The notes under the pieces are model-generated. The model saw nothing but the letters and a program-made list of their open reading frames with translations, ran no database searches and had not been told where the DNA came from. This document shows, one piece after another, positions 52,373-60,859 of a stretch of 64,000 bases of DNA; within the stretch, counting starts at the first letter, position 1, and the number at the start of each line of letters is the position of its first letter. The translations under genes and the position numbers were made by a program. The stretch is from Sphaerothrix epifaneia. Its GTDB lineage: Bacteria; Cyanobacteriota; Cyanobacteriia; Phormidesmidales; Phormidesmidaceae. Location: positions 127,814 to 191,813 of the forward strand of contig NZ_JBHZOL010000075.1 of the NCBI RefSeq assembly GCF_042788235.1, read 5' to 3'.

Positions 52373-53359
52373 GTGGTTCAGTTCCATATTCAGCCTGAAA
52401 GCGATATTCCTGCCTCTACCCAGCTATACGATCAAATTTGGTTTGCGATCGCTTCTCGCCAGTTTCCCCCCGGCCATCGCCTGCCTAGCACCCGACAGCT
52501 AGCGATGCAGACTGGCTTACACCGCAATACCATTAGCAAAGTTTATCGCCAGCTAGAAGATGCGGGTATCGTTGAAGCCCAACCCGGCTCAGGAATTTAT
52601 GTTCGCGCTCAGGGTGGGGCTGATGGCGCCAAGCCGCAGTCGCCGTTGTGGGATCAGTTTCCGAAAGCGCGTGAAGTTGTCGAAAATAGCTTAGACGAAC
52701 TGCTGCGACAGGGTTGTTCGCTACATCAGGCTCGGGAACTGTTTTTGGCCGAAATTGATTGGCGGCTACGCTGCAGTGCCAGAGTGCTGGTGACGACGCC
52801 CCGACAAGACATTGGTGCTGGCGAAATGATGGTGCGCGAGTTAGAACAAGCGCTGCAAATTCCAGTACAGTTGGTGCCGCTCGAAGAGCTTGAGGGTGTA
52901 TTAGCCCAGGCGAGATCTGGCACTGTCGTCACCAGCAATTACTTTTTGAATGAAGCTGAAGCGATCGCTGGGCCAAAATCAGTGCGCGTAATTCCCATTG
53001 ATATTTATGACTACGCCGCCGAACTTGACCGCCTCAAGCAGCTACCTAAAGACACGTCGCTGGGCATGGTTAGCATTAGTTCGGGTATTTTGCGAGCAGC
53101 AGAAGTCATTGCCTATAGCCTACGAGGCGACGACATCCTAGTGACGACTGCCCAAGCAGACGATGCCTACAAGCTTAAAGCCCTTATCCGTAGTGCCAAC
53201 ACGATTTTTGTCTTCGATCAAACCAGTTTGCCGCTGGTCAAAGAAGCGATCGCGGAAGCTCGAGAAGACCTAATTCGCCCCCCTCAAATTATTTGCAGCG
53301 ACAACTATGTAGGCGAAAAGTCAATTTCTCTGCTTAAACGCGAACTGGGATTAGATTGA
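52373..53359 (+). CDS. GntR-family transcriptional regulator
   Basis: A 328-residue regulator from a GTG at 52373, giving VVQFHIQPESDIP, which is where homologues begin; an upstream TTG frame adds 32 residues without support. The winged helix follows with LYDQIWFAIASRQFPPGHRLPS, QTGLHRNTISKVYRQLEDAG near 45-65 (in parts: PGHRLPSTRQLA, HRNTISKVY). The C-terminal part resembles the GntR type of Synechocystis sll1961, linked to photosystem stoichiometry; that link is from memory and tentative. It follows the BMC gene on the same strand by 122 nt. Confidence 0.87.
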   Translation: MVQFHIQPESDIPASTQLYDQIWFAIASRQFPPGHRLPSTRQLAMQTGLHRNTISKVYRQLEDAGIVEAQPGSGIYVRAQGGADGAKPQSPLWDQFPKAREVVENSLDELLRQGCSLHQARELFLAEIDWRLRCSARVLVTTPRQDIGAGEMMVRELEQALQIPVQLVPLEELEGVLAQARSGTVVTSNYFLNEAEAIAGPKSVRVIPIDIYDYAAELDRLKQLPKDTSLGMVSISSGILRAAEVIAYSLRGDDILVTTAQADDAYKLKALIRSANTIFVFDQTSLPLVKEAIAEAREDLIRPPQIICSDNYVGEKSISLLKRELGLD

Positions 53360-53422
53360 AGTGTAGCTAAAAGCAAAGCCGCTGCCGTTTGGGCTGAGGC
53401 TGACAAGCCTTGCTGTTGAGCC

Positions 53423-54280
53423 TTAGCCTATGCCCGTCAAAAATGTGTTGACAACTTGAAAATATTGCTCAGGGGCTTCCAGCATGGGGAAGTGCCCCGT
53501 TTGGGGAATGAGCGCATATTCGATGTGATTGTTTAGAGCCGCAGCGGCTTTGCCTAGCTTGGCTGGGGTAATTTTGTCGTATTCTCCAGATACCAGTAGC
53601 GTCGGTACTGAAATTTTGCGAAATTCTTCAGGCATCACTTCTGTAGCTTTTTTGCTAACCGAAGTAAAAATTGTGCCTAAAGCAGTGTCATAGTCTGCCA
53701 TGAGAAAATCTGCCAAAAAAGCCTGCTTCTCAAGGGCTGGAATAGGACGGCTCAAGAAGCGGCTCATAAAAAAGGTGGGCATGAGCGGAATTTTGCTCAG
53801 CCACCGTGGCCGAAAAGCCACGACATAGCCGCCAAACTTATAGAAAGCTTCAAAGGCGGCTTTGTCATACTCAAAGACACCGTTGCAGGTTAGAATTGCC
53901 TGCTCGACCCGCTCGCCGTACTGATTTAAGAAATAAATCGCAACGGTAGCTCCCATAGAATGCGCATTTAGATAAACCCGTTCTAACCCCAAACTGTCTA
54001 GTAAGGCAGCCAGATCATCGGCGAAAGTTTCGAGTTCGTAGCCTCTCGCTAAGGTCGCCGCTCGTGCTTCAGATGGAATAAGCGAACGACCAAACCCTCG
54101 CAAATCGTACAGTAGACAATTGAACTGCTTAGCGAAAACCTTGGCAGGTCTGTACCAATAGCGGGCTGAGCCAGCCCAGCCGTGAACAAAAACCAAAGTG
54201 GGCTTGTCTGCCCCAACCGTATCTGACTCGGTTACCCACTCGTAATAATGGGGAACGCCGTTAACCTCCGCATAGGGCAT
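53423..54280 (-). CDS. Alpha/beta hydrolase
   Basis: A 285-residue hydrolase: oxyanion motif VFVHGWAGSARYW near 30, nucleophile elbow LNAHSMGATV near 105, acid in VSGEYDKITP near 232, His in QTGHFPMLE near 262. It lies 5 nt after clpX and on the same strand, so it may be cotranscribed with it. The substrate is unknown. A variable lid spans about 140-220. It converges with the GntR gene. Confidence 0.87.
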   Translation of the reverse strand: MPYAEVNGVPHYYEWVTESDTVGADKPTLVFVHGWAGSARYWYRPAKVFAKQFNCLLYDLRGFGRSLIPSEARAATLARGYELETFADDLAALLDSLGLERVYLNAHSMGATVAIYFLNQYGERVEQAILTCNGVFEYDKAAFEAFYKFGGYVVAFRPRWLSKIPLMPTFFMSRFLSRPIPALEKQAFLADFLMADYDTALGTIFTSVSKKATEVMPEEFRKISVPTLLVSGEYDKITPAKLGKAAAALNNHIEYALIPQTGHFPMLEAPEQYFQVVNTFLTGIG

Positions 54281-54285
54281 AATCG

Positions 54286-55623
54286 TTAGGCCGATTCAGG
54301 TTTGGGCAAAGAAGAGGGATGAACTAACAACTCAGCTGTCGATCGCTTCTCTACCATTTCTCGCGTCACCATACAGCGCTTGACATCCTTACGAGAAGGT
54401 AGCTCGTACATGACGTCCAGCATCAGTTCTTCAACAATACCGCGTAACGCCCTAGCACCTGTTTTACGACGATAAGCCTCACGCGCGATCGCCCGAATCG
54501 CATCCGGCTTAAATTCTAGATTGACATTATCCATCCGCAACAGCTTCTGGAATTGCTTAACCAACGCATTCTTTGGCTCGGTCAGGATTTCAACTAGCGC
54601 ATCTTCATCGAGAGGATCGACGACGGAAATAGCTGGAATACGACCGATAAACTCTGGGATTAAGCCAAACTTCACCAGGTCTTCTGGCTCTAAATGCTTC
54701 AGCACATCCGAAGTCCGCTTTTCGCGGGTCTGCTGCGCTTCACCTGGCTGAATAAAGCCCATCGTTTTTTTGCCGATGCGCTGCTCCACAATTTTCTCTA
54801 ACCCAACAAAAGCACCGCCGCAAATAAAGAGAATGTTGCTGGTATCAATTTGAATACAGTCTTGATAAGGGTGCTTGCGCCCTCCCTGAGGAGGCACATT
54901 CGCAACCGTACCCTCAAGCATTTTCAACAACGCTTGCTGTACCCCTTCACCCGAAACATCTCGCGTGATGGAAGGATTTTCGCTTTTACGAGCAATCTTA
55001 TCGATTTCGTCGATGTAAATAATGCCGCGCTGCGCTTCTTCTACATCTAAATCGGCAACCTGCAACAGCCTCAGCAAAATATTCTCGACGTCTTCGCCCA
55101 CATAGCCTGCTTCAGTTAGCGTTGTGGCATCAGCAACAGCAAACGGCACTTCCAAAATATGAGCGAGCGTTTGGGCAAGCAACGTCTTACCACAGCCAGT
55201 CGGCCCAATCAGCAAAATGTTTGACTTTTGCAGTTCTACGCTTTCCTCGGCGTCTGTACCTCGATTTTGGCTATAGCTGAGCCGCTTGTAATGGTTGTAG
55301 ACGGCAACTGATAGTACCTTTTTAGCCTCGTCCTGACCAATGACATGTTCGTCAAGGTACTTCTTGATTTCACGAGGTTTGGGAATTTGATTGAGGGAGA
55401 TGGGGCTAGTCGTACTGCGCCGTCTCTCTGGTGGTGTTTCTCGACGTTGAACAGGTTGCGAAACCGCTGCGCTAGAGTCAAACAGCTCTTCATCCAGGAT
55501 TTCGTTACACAGATCAACGCACTCATCACAGATATAGACTCCCGGACCTGCAATTAGCTTCCGGACTTGTTCTTGAGACTTACCGCAAAAAGAACACTTC
55601 AGATGGGAGTCGTACTTAGACAT
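54286..55623 (-). CDS. clpX: ClpX, unfoldase ATPase
   Basis: A 445-residue AAA+ unfoldase that feeds ClpP. The N-terminal zinc finger shows CSFCGKS and CDECVDLC (residues 10-40). Walker A is GPTGCGKTLLAQ near 140, Walker B IIYIDEIDKI near 205, and the ClpP-contact IGF loop is probably around KKTMGFIQPG near 275. The length is normal. It follows clpP by 9 nt in the order tig-clpP-clpX, as in Synechocystis. An alpha/beta hydrolase gene follows after 5 nt. Confidence 0.97.
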   Translation of the reverse strand: MSKYDSHLKCSFCGKSQEQVRKLIAGPGVYICDECVDLCNEILDEELFDSSAAVSQPVQRRETPPERRRSTTSPISLNQIPKPREIKKYLDEHVIGQDEAKKVLSVAVYNHYKRLSYSQNRGTDAEESVELQKSNILLIGPTGCGKTLLAQTLAHILEVPFAVADATTLTEAGYVGEDVENILLRLLQVADLDVEEAQRGIIYIDEIDKIARKSENPSITRDVSGEGVQQALLKMLEGTVANVPPQGGRKHPYQDCIQIDTSNILFICGGAFVGLEKIVEQRIGKKTMGFIQPGEAQQTREKRTSDVLKHLEPEDLVKFGLIPEFIGRIPAISVVDPLDEDALVEILTEPKNALVKQFQKLLRMDNVNLEFKPDAIRAIAREAYRRKTGARALRGIVEELMLDVMYELPSRKDVKRCMVTREMVEKRSTAELLVHPSSLPKPESA

Positions 55624-55632
55624 AGTTGCCCC

Positions 55633-56322
55633 TTATTTCAGCGCTGCTACGTTTGAACTAGATGCCAGTTCCTTTTGCTCAATAACTTGGTCGATTAAAC
55701 CATAAGCTTGAGCGTCATGAGCTGACATAAAAAAGTCACGCTCCGTATCTTCTTGAATGCGGTCTAATGGCTGTCCTGTATGTTCAGCCATTAGCTCATT
55801 GAGCCGCTGCTTATGATACAGAATTTCTCTGGCCTGAATTTCGATATCAACCGCTTGTCCTTGGGCACCCCCTAGAGGCTGGTGAATCATAATTCGAGAG
55901 CTAGGTAAAGACATCCGCTTGCCTTTGGTCCCACCACTGAGAAGAAAAGCGCCCATGCTGGCTGCTAAACCATAGCAAATAGTTACCACGTCCGGGCGAA
56001 TCTGCTGCATTGTATCGTAAATCGCCATGCCCGCTGTCACAGAACCACCGGGCGAATTAATATAAAGCTGAATATCTTTCTCAGGTTCCTCGGCATCCAA
56101 AAACAAAAGCTGAGCCACAATTGAGTCGGCAACCGTGTCGTTCACAGGGGTTCCTAAGAAAACAATGCGCTCTCTCAGCAGCCGAGAATAAATATCAAAA
56201 GCTCGCTCACCACGGCCAGACTGCTCAACCACCATTGGCACAACGCTTTCAATATGCAGAGCAGTGATAGCCGCTGAGCTAATGTTAGTTAAAGAAAAAT
56301 TGGGTGTTTTTGAAAAAGCCAT
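55633..56322 (-). CDS. clpP: ClpP, proteolytic subunit
   Basis: A 229-residue serine protease. Catalytic Ser is in YGLAASMGAFLL near 125, His in IMIHQPLGG near 150, and the Asp near 200. The N-terminal ~28 residues are extra relative to E. coli; MVVEQSGRGERAFD marks the conserved start, so a later start is possible. It cooperates with ClpX just downstream (9 nt). Trigger factor precedes it by 242 nt, so clpP probably has its own promoter, or a processed shared message. Confidence 0.95.
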   Translation of the reverse strand: MAFSKTPNFSLTNISSAAITALHIESVVPMVVEQSGRGERAFDIYSRLLRERIVFLGTPVNDTVADSIVAQLLFLDAEEPEKDIQLYINSPGGSVTAGMAIYDTMQQIRPDVVTICYGLAASMGAFLLSGGTKGKRMSLPSSRIMIHQPLGGAQGQAVDIEIQAREILYHKQRLNELMAEHTGQPLDRIQEDTERDFFMSAHDAQAYGLIDQVIEQKELASSSNVAALK

Positions 56323-56564
56323 ACAGGGCTATCTTGCTTCAGAAGTACGTTTTTGGGTCAGATGGGCGATCGCAGCTTGCCAGCCCAAATCTCTCACACC
56401 TCACCTCTCCCAACATTATGCCTTAAGTCCTCGGAAGGATTGGCATGGGAATCACCGAATCCTTCTGAGAAAATATCATTCGTTAACATTCGTCACAAAC
56501 TTGGGGCAACCCTTGGAGATTAAGTTTAGACCAAGGCAGCCTCGAGCCGTAAACCAGTTTGTAA

Positions 56565-58037
56565 CTATTGTTTAGATTCTGTCGTCTCCTCGGTTGCTAC
56601 TGCTTCAGTTTCACCATCTTTAATGTCAGCCGCAGTCGCTTCAACATCAATTGTTGCAGGCGTTTCTGCTACCAATTCAGGCGCTTCTGCTGCGGCCTCA
56701 TCCGCCTGGGCAGCGGTCAAAGTTCCCTCTGGCACTAGCTCAACCGTGCTGTGTTCCTCCAGCCACGCCAGAATTTTTTCCTTCAGCAAGTCTTCACGGA
56801 CAATTTCTTGCAGCCGATCCATATCGACGTTTTGAGGATCGTCAATGTCTGCCAGCATTTCGTCAGCCCGAGCCTTAATTTCAGACTCTTCAACCGCGAT
56901 CGCTTCTTGCTTAGCCACTTCTCCTAACGCAAGGGTGCGCTTGAGACGGGCGATCGCTTCTGGCTGAGCGCGCTCTCGCATATTCGCCACAATGTCTTTG
57001 GTTAAGAGCTTTTTAATGTCGATACCCTGATTACCCAACTGCATAGCCGTCTGGGTAACTAAGTAATCAACTTCACGCTGCACCAACGTGTGCGGAATCT
57101 CTGCCTCTAAGTGAGTGACTAGAGCTTCTAGCAAAGCACCTTCCTTATTCGACTTGATTTGCCTTTCCGCATCTTGGCTATAGCGCTCCTCCAGAGAAGC
57201 CCTAAGTTCTACCAACGTTTCAAACTCACTGACTTCTTGAGCAAACTCATCATCTAGCTCAGGCAGTTCTTTTTCTTTCAGTTCTTTGAGCGTAATTGTA
57301 AAAACAGTCGGTTTACCCGCAATCTTTTCTTGGGGATAGTCTTCGGGGAAGGTTACCTCAATTTCTTTGGTTTCATCAGGCTGCATACCGACGATGCCGT
57401 CTACAAACCCTTCAATAAAGCGCCCCTCAGTTAGCTCTAGCTGAAAATCTTCAGCACTGCCGCCTTCAAATTCTTCAGGCTCTTCACCTTCAACCAGCAA
57501 CTTACCGACAAAATCGATCACTACCACATCACCCGCTTGAGCGGCTCGATCTTCCACCGGAACCAGCGTTGCTAAGTTCTCGCGGTATTCCGCCAAAACT
57601 GAATCCACCTTCTCAGGATCGTACTTGGCTTCTTCTGCCTGAACTGATAGGTCTTTGTAGTTAGCCAGAGAAACCCTTGGCGGTACATCAACCGCAGCTG
57701 AAAACGTTAGCGGTTGACCCGGCTCATATTGATTGATTAAATCTTCAAAAGAGGTCTTGAGCTGGTAATTACCAATCGCTTCAACCTCTTCCTGAGCGAT
57801 CGCCTTCTCTACCGCTTCTTGAACCAATTCTTCAATAGCAGCGGCTTTGACCTGTGCAGCACCAAATCGCTGCAGTAAGACTTGACGAGGAACTTTACCT
57901 TTGCGAAACCCAGGAATATTCGCAGAGCGCATGAACTTACGCAGCACCTGATCATAGGCCTGCTTAGACATCTCTGCGGTAATTTCAATTTCTAGGCCAA
58001 CTTGGCTATCGGGTAATTTTTCCTGAGTAACTTTCAT
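56565..58037 (-). CDS. tig: Trigger factor
   Basis: A 490-residue ribosome-bound chaperone. The N-terminal ribosome-binding domain includes the signature GFRKGKVPRQVL near 43. The FKBP-type peptidyl-prolyl isomerase domain is around 155-240 (GDVVVIDFVGKL, FIEGFVDGIVGM). The C-terminal chaperone arms follow to about 440. The last ~45 residues are an acidic Ala/Glu/Thr tail, not part of the core fold. It is the first gene of the tig-clpP-clpX block. A TATGAT-like -10 lies upstream. Confidence 0.95.
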   Translation of the reverse strand: MKVTQEKLPDSQVGLEIEITAEMSKQAYDQVLRKFMRSANIPGFRKGKVPRQVLLQRFGAAQVKAAAIEELVQEAVEKAIAQEEVEAIGNYQLKTSFEDLINQYEPGQPLTFSAAVDVPPRVSLANYKDLSVQAEEAKYDPEKVDSVLAEYRENLATLVPVEDRAAQAGDVVVIDFVGKLLVEGEEPEEFEGGSAEDFQLELTEGRFIEGFVDGIVGMQPDETKEIEVTFPEDYPQEKIAGKPTVFTITLKELKEKELPELDDEFAQEVSEFETLVELRASLEERYSQDAERQIKSNKEGALLEALVTHLEAEIPHTLVQREVDYLVTQTAMQLGNQGIDIKKLLTKDIVANMRERAQPEAIARLKRTLALGEVAKQEAIAVEESEIKARADEMLADIDDPQNVDMDRLQEIVREDLLKEKILAWLEEHSTVELVPEGTLTAAQADEAAAEAPELVAETPATIDVEATAADIKDGETEAVATEETTESKQ

Positions 58038-58583
58038 CGAATTCCTTAGAGTTTTAGCAACGGATCCAGCCCCGTTAGTATCCGTGAGCGAGGCCCTTTC
58101 TTCAATTAATCGCAGTTAGCTATCATAGCGGATTCTTTTAGGCAACGAACATCCACTGCAAGGAATCTTGCCGGAAAGCTTGACATTGAGGCAGTTGAAT
58201 CGGTAACTGGGCTAAGTCTTAGGGGGAACTGAAGAGCGCCTAAAAATAAATAGCCAGTTGCTCACCAAAGCGATGAAAGTTAATAATGCTAGCTTAATTC
58301 TACCAACTACAGTAGTCTGGAGTGAGCTTTACCATTTAAGACAGACAGCGCATCTTTCGTAGCGATCTATCTAAGTCCTTGGCGCTTCCCCTCCAAAATA
58401 TAGGCACTGAGTGTCTTAGCAATCAAACTTTAAATTAATCCATCTCATCCCTGGTCAAACCTTCAGCTACTTCAGTTCAGAAACTCAGACTCATACCCTG
58501 CTTTAACTAAAACCGCCATTTTCAATTAACCCGCTACCCGAATCCACATAACCTACCACTCAATTCACAGGAGGAAATTACGG
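58038..58583. other. 546-nt divergent gap between tig and asd
   Basis: No gene is supported. On the minus strand TATGAT (58122-58127) is a fair -10 for tig, 85 nt before its ATG, with a weak -35. On the plus strand TTGACA (58180-58185) has no good -10 partner. The region is AT-rich near 58255-58320 and ends with the AGGAGG ribosome site of asd. Confidence 0.5.
58122..58127 (-). promoter_or_regulatory. Candidate -10 element of tig
   Basis: TATGAT on the minus strand, about 85 nt before the tig start codon. A TTCGTT sequence 16 nt upstream is a weak -35. Proposed from similarity to the sigma-70 consensus only. Confidence 0.3.
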
Positions 58584-59618
58584 TTGTCTCAGTCCTACAG
58601 AGTTGCCATCCTAGGGGCCACAGGTGCAGTTGGAACCGAACTACTCTCTTTACTGGAAAGCCGCAACTTTCCAGTAGCTAGCCTCAAACTTTTAGCCTCT
58701 CCCCGCTCAGTGGGTAAAACACTTACCTTCAAAGGCGAGGCTCTAACTGTTGAACCGCTTAGTGAGCAAGCCTTTGCCAACGTTGATTTAGTGCTTGCTT
58801 CGGCGGGAGGCAGCCTTTCGCGGCAGTGGGCTCCAAAAGCTGTCGAAGCAGGAGCCGTGGTTATTGACAATTCCAGTGCCTTCCGCATGGATTCACAGGT
58901 GCCTCTAGTTGTGCCTGAAGTCAACGCTCAGGCAGCCGCTCACCACGCAGGTATTATTGCTAACCCCAACTGCACCACCATTTTGATGAGTCTGGTGACT
59001 TGGCCGCTCCATCAGGTTCAGCCTATTCAACGTCTGGTTGTTTCTACTTATCAGTCTGCTAGCGGTGCCGGTGCTCGGGCGATGGAAGAGGTTAAGCAGC
59101 AAGCCCAGGCCATTTTGAATGGGGAAGAGGCGATCGCAGAAGTTTTGCCCTATCCTTTAGCCTTCAATCTTTTTCCGCATAACTCTCGCCTCACAGAAGC
59201 AGGGTACTGCGAGGAAGAAATGAAGATGCTCAACGAAACTCGTAAGATTTTTGGAGTCGAAAACCTCAGGATTACGGCAACGTGTGTTCGGGTTCCCGTC
59301 TTACGAGCGCACTCAGAAGCCATTAACCTAGAATTTGAGCGTCCTTTTGACGTCGCCCAAGCACGGGCTATCTTATCTCAATCGCCCGGTGTGCGCTTGG
59401 TTGAAGATTGGCAAGCCAACTATTTCCCGATGCCCATCGAAGCCAGTGGTCAAGATGACGTGTTAGTCGGTCGTATTCGGCAAGATTTGTCTCACCCGTG
59501 TGGCTTAGAACTTTGGCTCAGCGGTGACCAAATTCGTAAAGGTGCCGCGCTCAATGCTATCCAAATTGCTGAACTACTGGTGGCGAAGCGTTGGCTTGCT
59601 GTTCCCACGCTGGCCTAA
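58584..59618 (+). CDS. asd: Aspartate-semialdehyde dehydrogenase
   Basis: A 344-residue enzyme of the aspartate pathway (aspartyl phosphate to semialdehyde with NADPH). The Rossmann motif GATGAVGTELL is near 11, the catalytic Cys in NPNCTT near 130 and a His in VPVLRAHSE near 242. The TTG start is decided by a strong AGGAGG nine nucleotides upstream; no ATG fits. It is followed by dapA and RNase J, the same order I know in Synechocystis. The pathway provides lysine and diaminopimelate. Confidence 0.95.
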   Translation: MSQSYRVAILGATGAVGTELLSLLESRNFPVASLKLLASPRSVGKTLTFKGEALTVEPLSEQAFANVDLVLASAGGSLSRQWAPKAVEAGAVVIDNSSAFRMDSQVPLVVPEVNAQAAAHHAGIIANPNCTTILMSLVTWPLHQVQPIQRLVVSTYQSASGAGARAMEEVKQQAQAILNGEEAIAEVLPYPLAFNLFPHNSRLTEAGYCEEEMKMLNETRKIFGVENLRITATCVRVPVLRAHSEAINLEFERPFDVAQARAILSQSPGVRLVEDWQANYFPMPIEASGQDDVLVGRIRQDLSHPCGLELWLSGDQIRKGAALNAIQIAELLVAKRWLAVPTLA

Positions 59619-59764
59619 GCTCCGAGTTTAGAAGGCTTTTGCCGTAGCAGGTCAGCAATCTGTTTTTACCTGTCTTCAGTCAGAGGCTGAGAAAGCTCTG
59701 TTTAGCCGCCTTTGTGATTAGAATGCAAAAATAAGGCTGAGTTTCATGAATACAAGGAGCTTAA

Positions 59765-60655
59765 ATGGGCACAACTGATTTTGGACAGGTTCTCACTGCC
59801 ATGATCACCCCCTTCACTAGCGAAGGTGGAGTCAATTATGCACTAGCGGAGAAACTGGCTGCCCACTTAGCTGACAATGGAACAGATACTTTAGTCATCT
59901 GCGGTACAACCGGAGAATCGCCAACCTTAAGTTGGGATGAAGAATATAACTTATTTCAAGTAGTCCAGCAGGCCGTATCTGGCAAAGCTAAAATTATTGC
60001 CGGAACCGGATCTAACTCAACTCAAGAAGCCATTTCCGCAACCCAAAAAGCGAATAAGCTTGGCCTAGACGGTTCTCTTCAGGTTGTTCCTTATTACAAC
60101 AAACCGCCTCAAGAGGGTTTGTATCAACACTTTAAGGAGGTAGCTCAAGCGGTTCCAGATCTTCCCCTCATGCTTTACAACATTCCGGGTCGAACTGGAC
60201 AAACGCTGTTGCCGGAAACCGTTGCTCGCTTGGCAGACGTGCCTAATATTAATGCTATTAAGGAAGCTAGCGGCAGTTTAGAGCAAGTCAGTCAGATTAG
60301 ACGGCTCACCCCTCCTGACTTTGCCATTTACTCAGGAGATGATGCACTAACCTTACCGATGCTATCGGTGGGTGGTACTGGCGTGGTCAGCGTTGCCAGT
60401 CATCTAGTGGGAAAACAAATGCAGCAGATGATTGCAGCCTTTAAACAAGGGCAAGTCGAGCAAGCCACCAAGATTCATCTCCAGCTTTTACCTTTGTTCA
60501 AAGGACTTTTTTTAACAACAAATCCAATTCCTGTAAAAGCCGCTTTGGCTTTACAAGGCTGGGATGTCGATTATCTTCGCTTACCCCTATGTTCAGCCTC
60601 AGCGGCTATCAAACAAGAATTACAAGCCATTCTGGAATCAATTGACTCTCAGTAA
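59765..60655 (+). CDS. dapA: 4-hydroxy-tetrahydrodipicolinate synthase
   Basis: A 296-residue TIM-barrel lyase making the first committed lysine/diaminopimelate intermediate. Key residues appear as GTTGESPTL near 47, YNIPGRTG near 137 (catalytic Tyr) and the Schiff-base Lys in INAIKEASG near 165. It follows asd by 146 nt and uses its semialdehyde product. AAGGAGC lies 3-4 nt before the ATG, close but usable; TAGAAT upstream could be a -10. Length is normal. Confidence 0.96.
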   Translation: MGTTDFGQVLTAMITPFTSEGGVNYALAEKLAAHLADNGTDTLVICGTTGESPTLSWDEEYNLFQVVQQAVSGKAKIIAGTGSNSTQEAISATQKANKLGLDGSLQVVPYYNKPPQEGLYQHFKEVAQAVPDLPLMLYNIPGRTGQTLLPETVARLADVPNINAIKEASGSLEQVSQIRRLTPPDFAIYSGDDALTLPMLSVGGTGVVSVASHLVGKQMQQMIAAFKQGQVEQATKIHLQLLPLFKGLFLTTNPIPVKAALALQGWDVDYLRLPLCSASAAIKQELQAILESIDSQ

Positions 60656-60778
60656 AAACTAATACAGCAAAGACTATTCTGCAAAAGCTAGCTGTGTGCC
60701 GAACTGTCCAGTCTTTTTCAGACAATTGAATAAATTTAATTCTGTTAGTAGCTATCAAGTTAGTCAGTTTGTTTAGCT

Positions 60779-60814
60779 AAAAGCGCTTTTGAAAGTATTA
60801 GCAGAAATACTTTC
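60779..60814 (+). promoter_or_regulatory. Leader hairpins of rnj
   Basis: AAAAGCGCTTTT (60779-60790) is a perfect palindrome. It is followed immediately by GAAAGTATT (60791-60799), loop AGCAGA, AATACTTTC (60806-60814), a perfect 9-bp stem. Both lie 45-80 nt before the RNase J ATG and probably in its leader. Confidence 0.5.
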
Positions 60815-60859
60815 TGTTTACAGTCCGTATATTTTATCCGTTAGGAGTTTTATCCCTGA

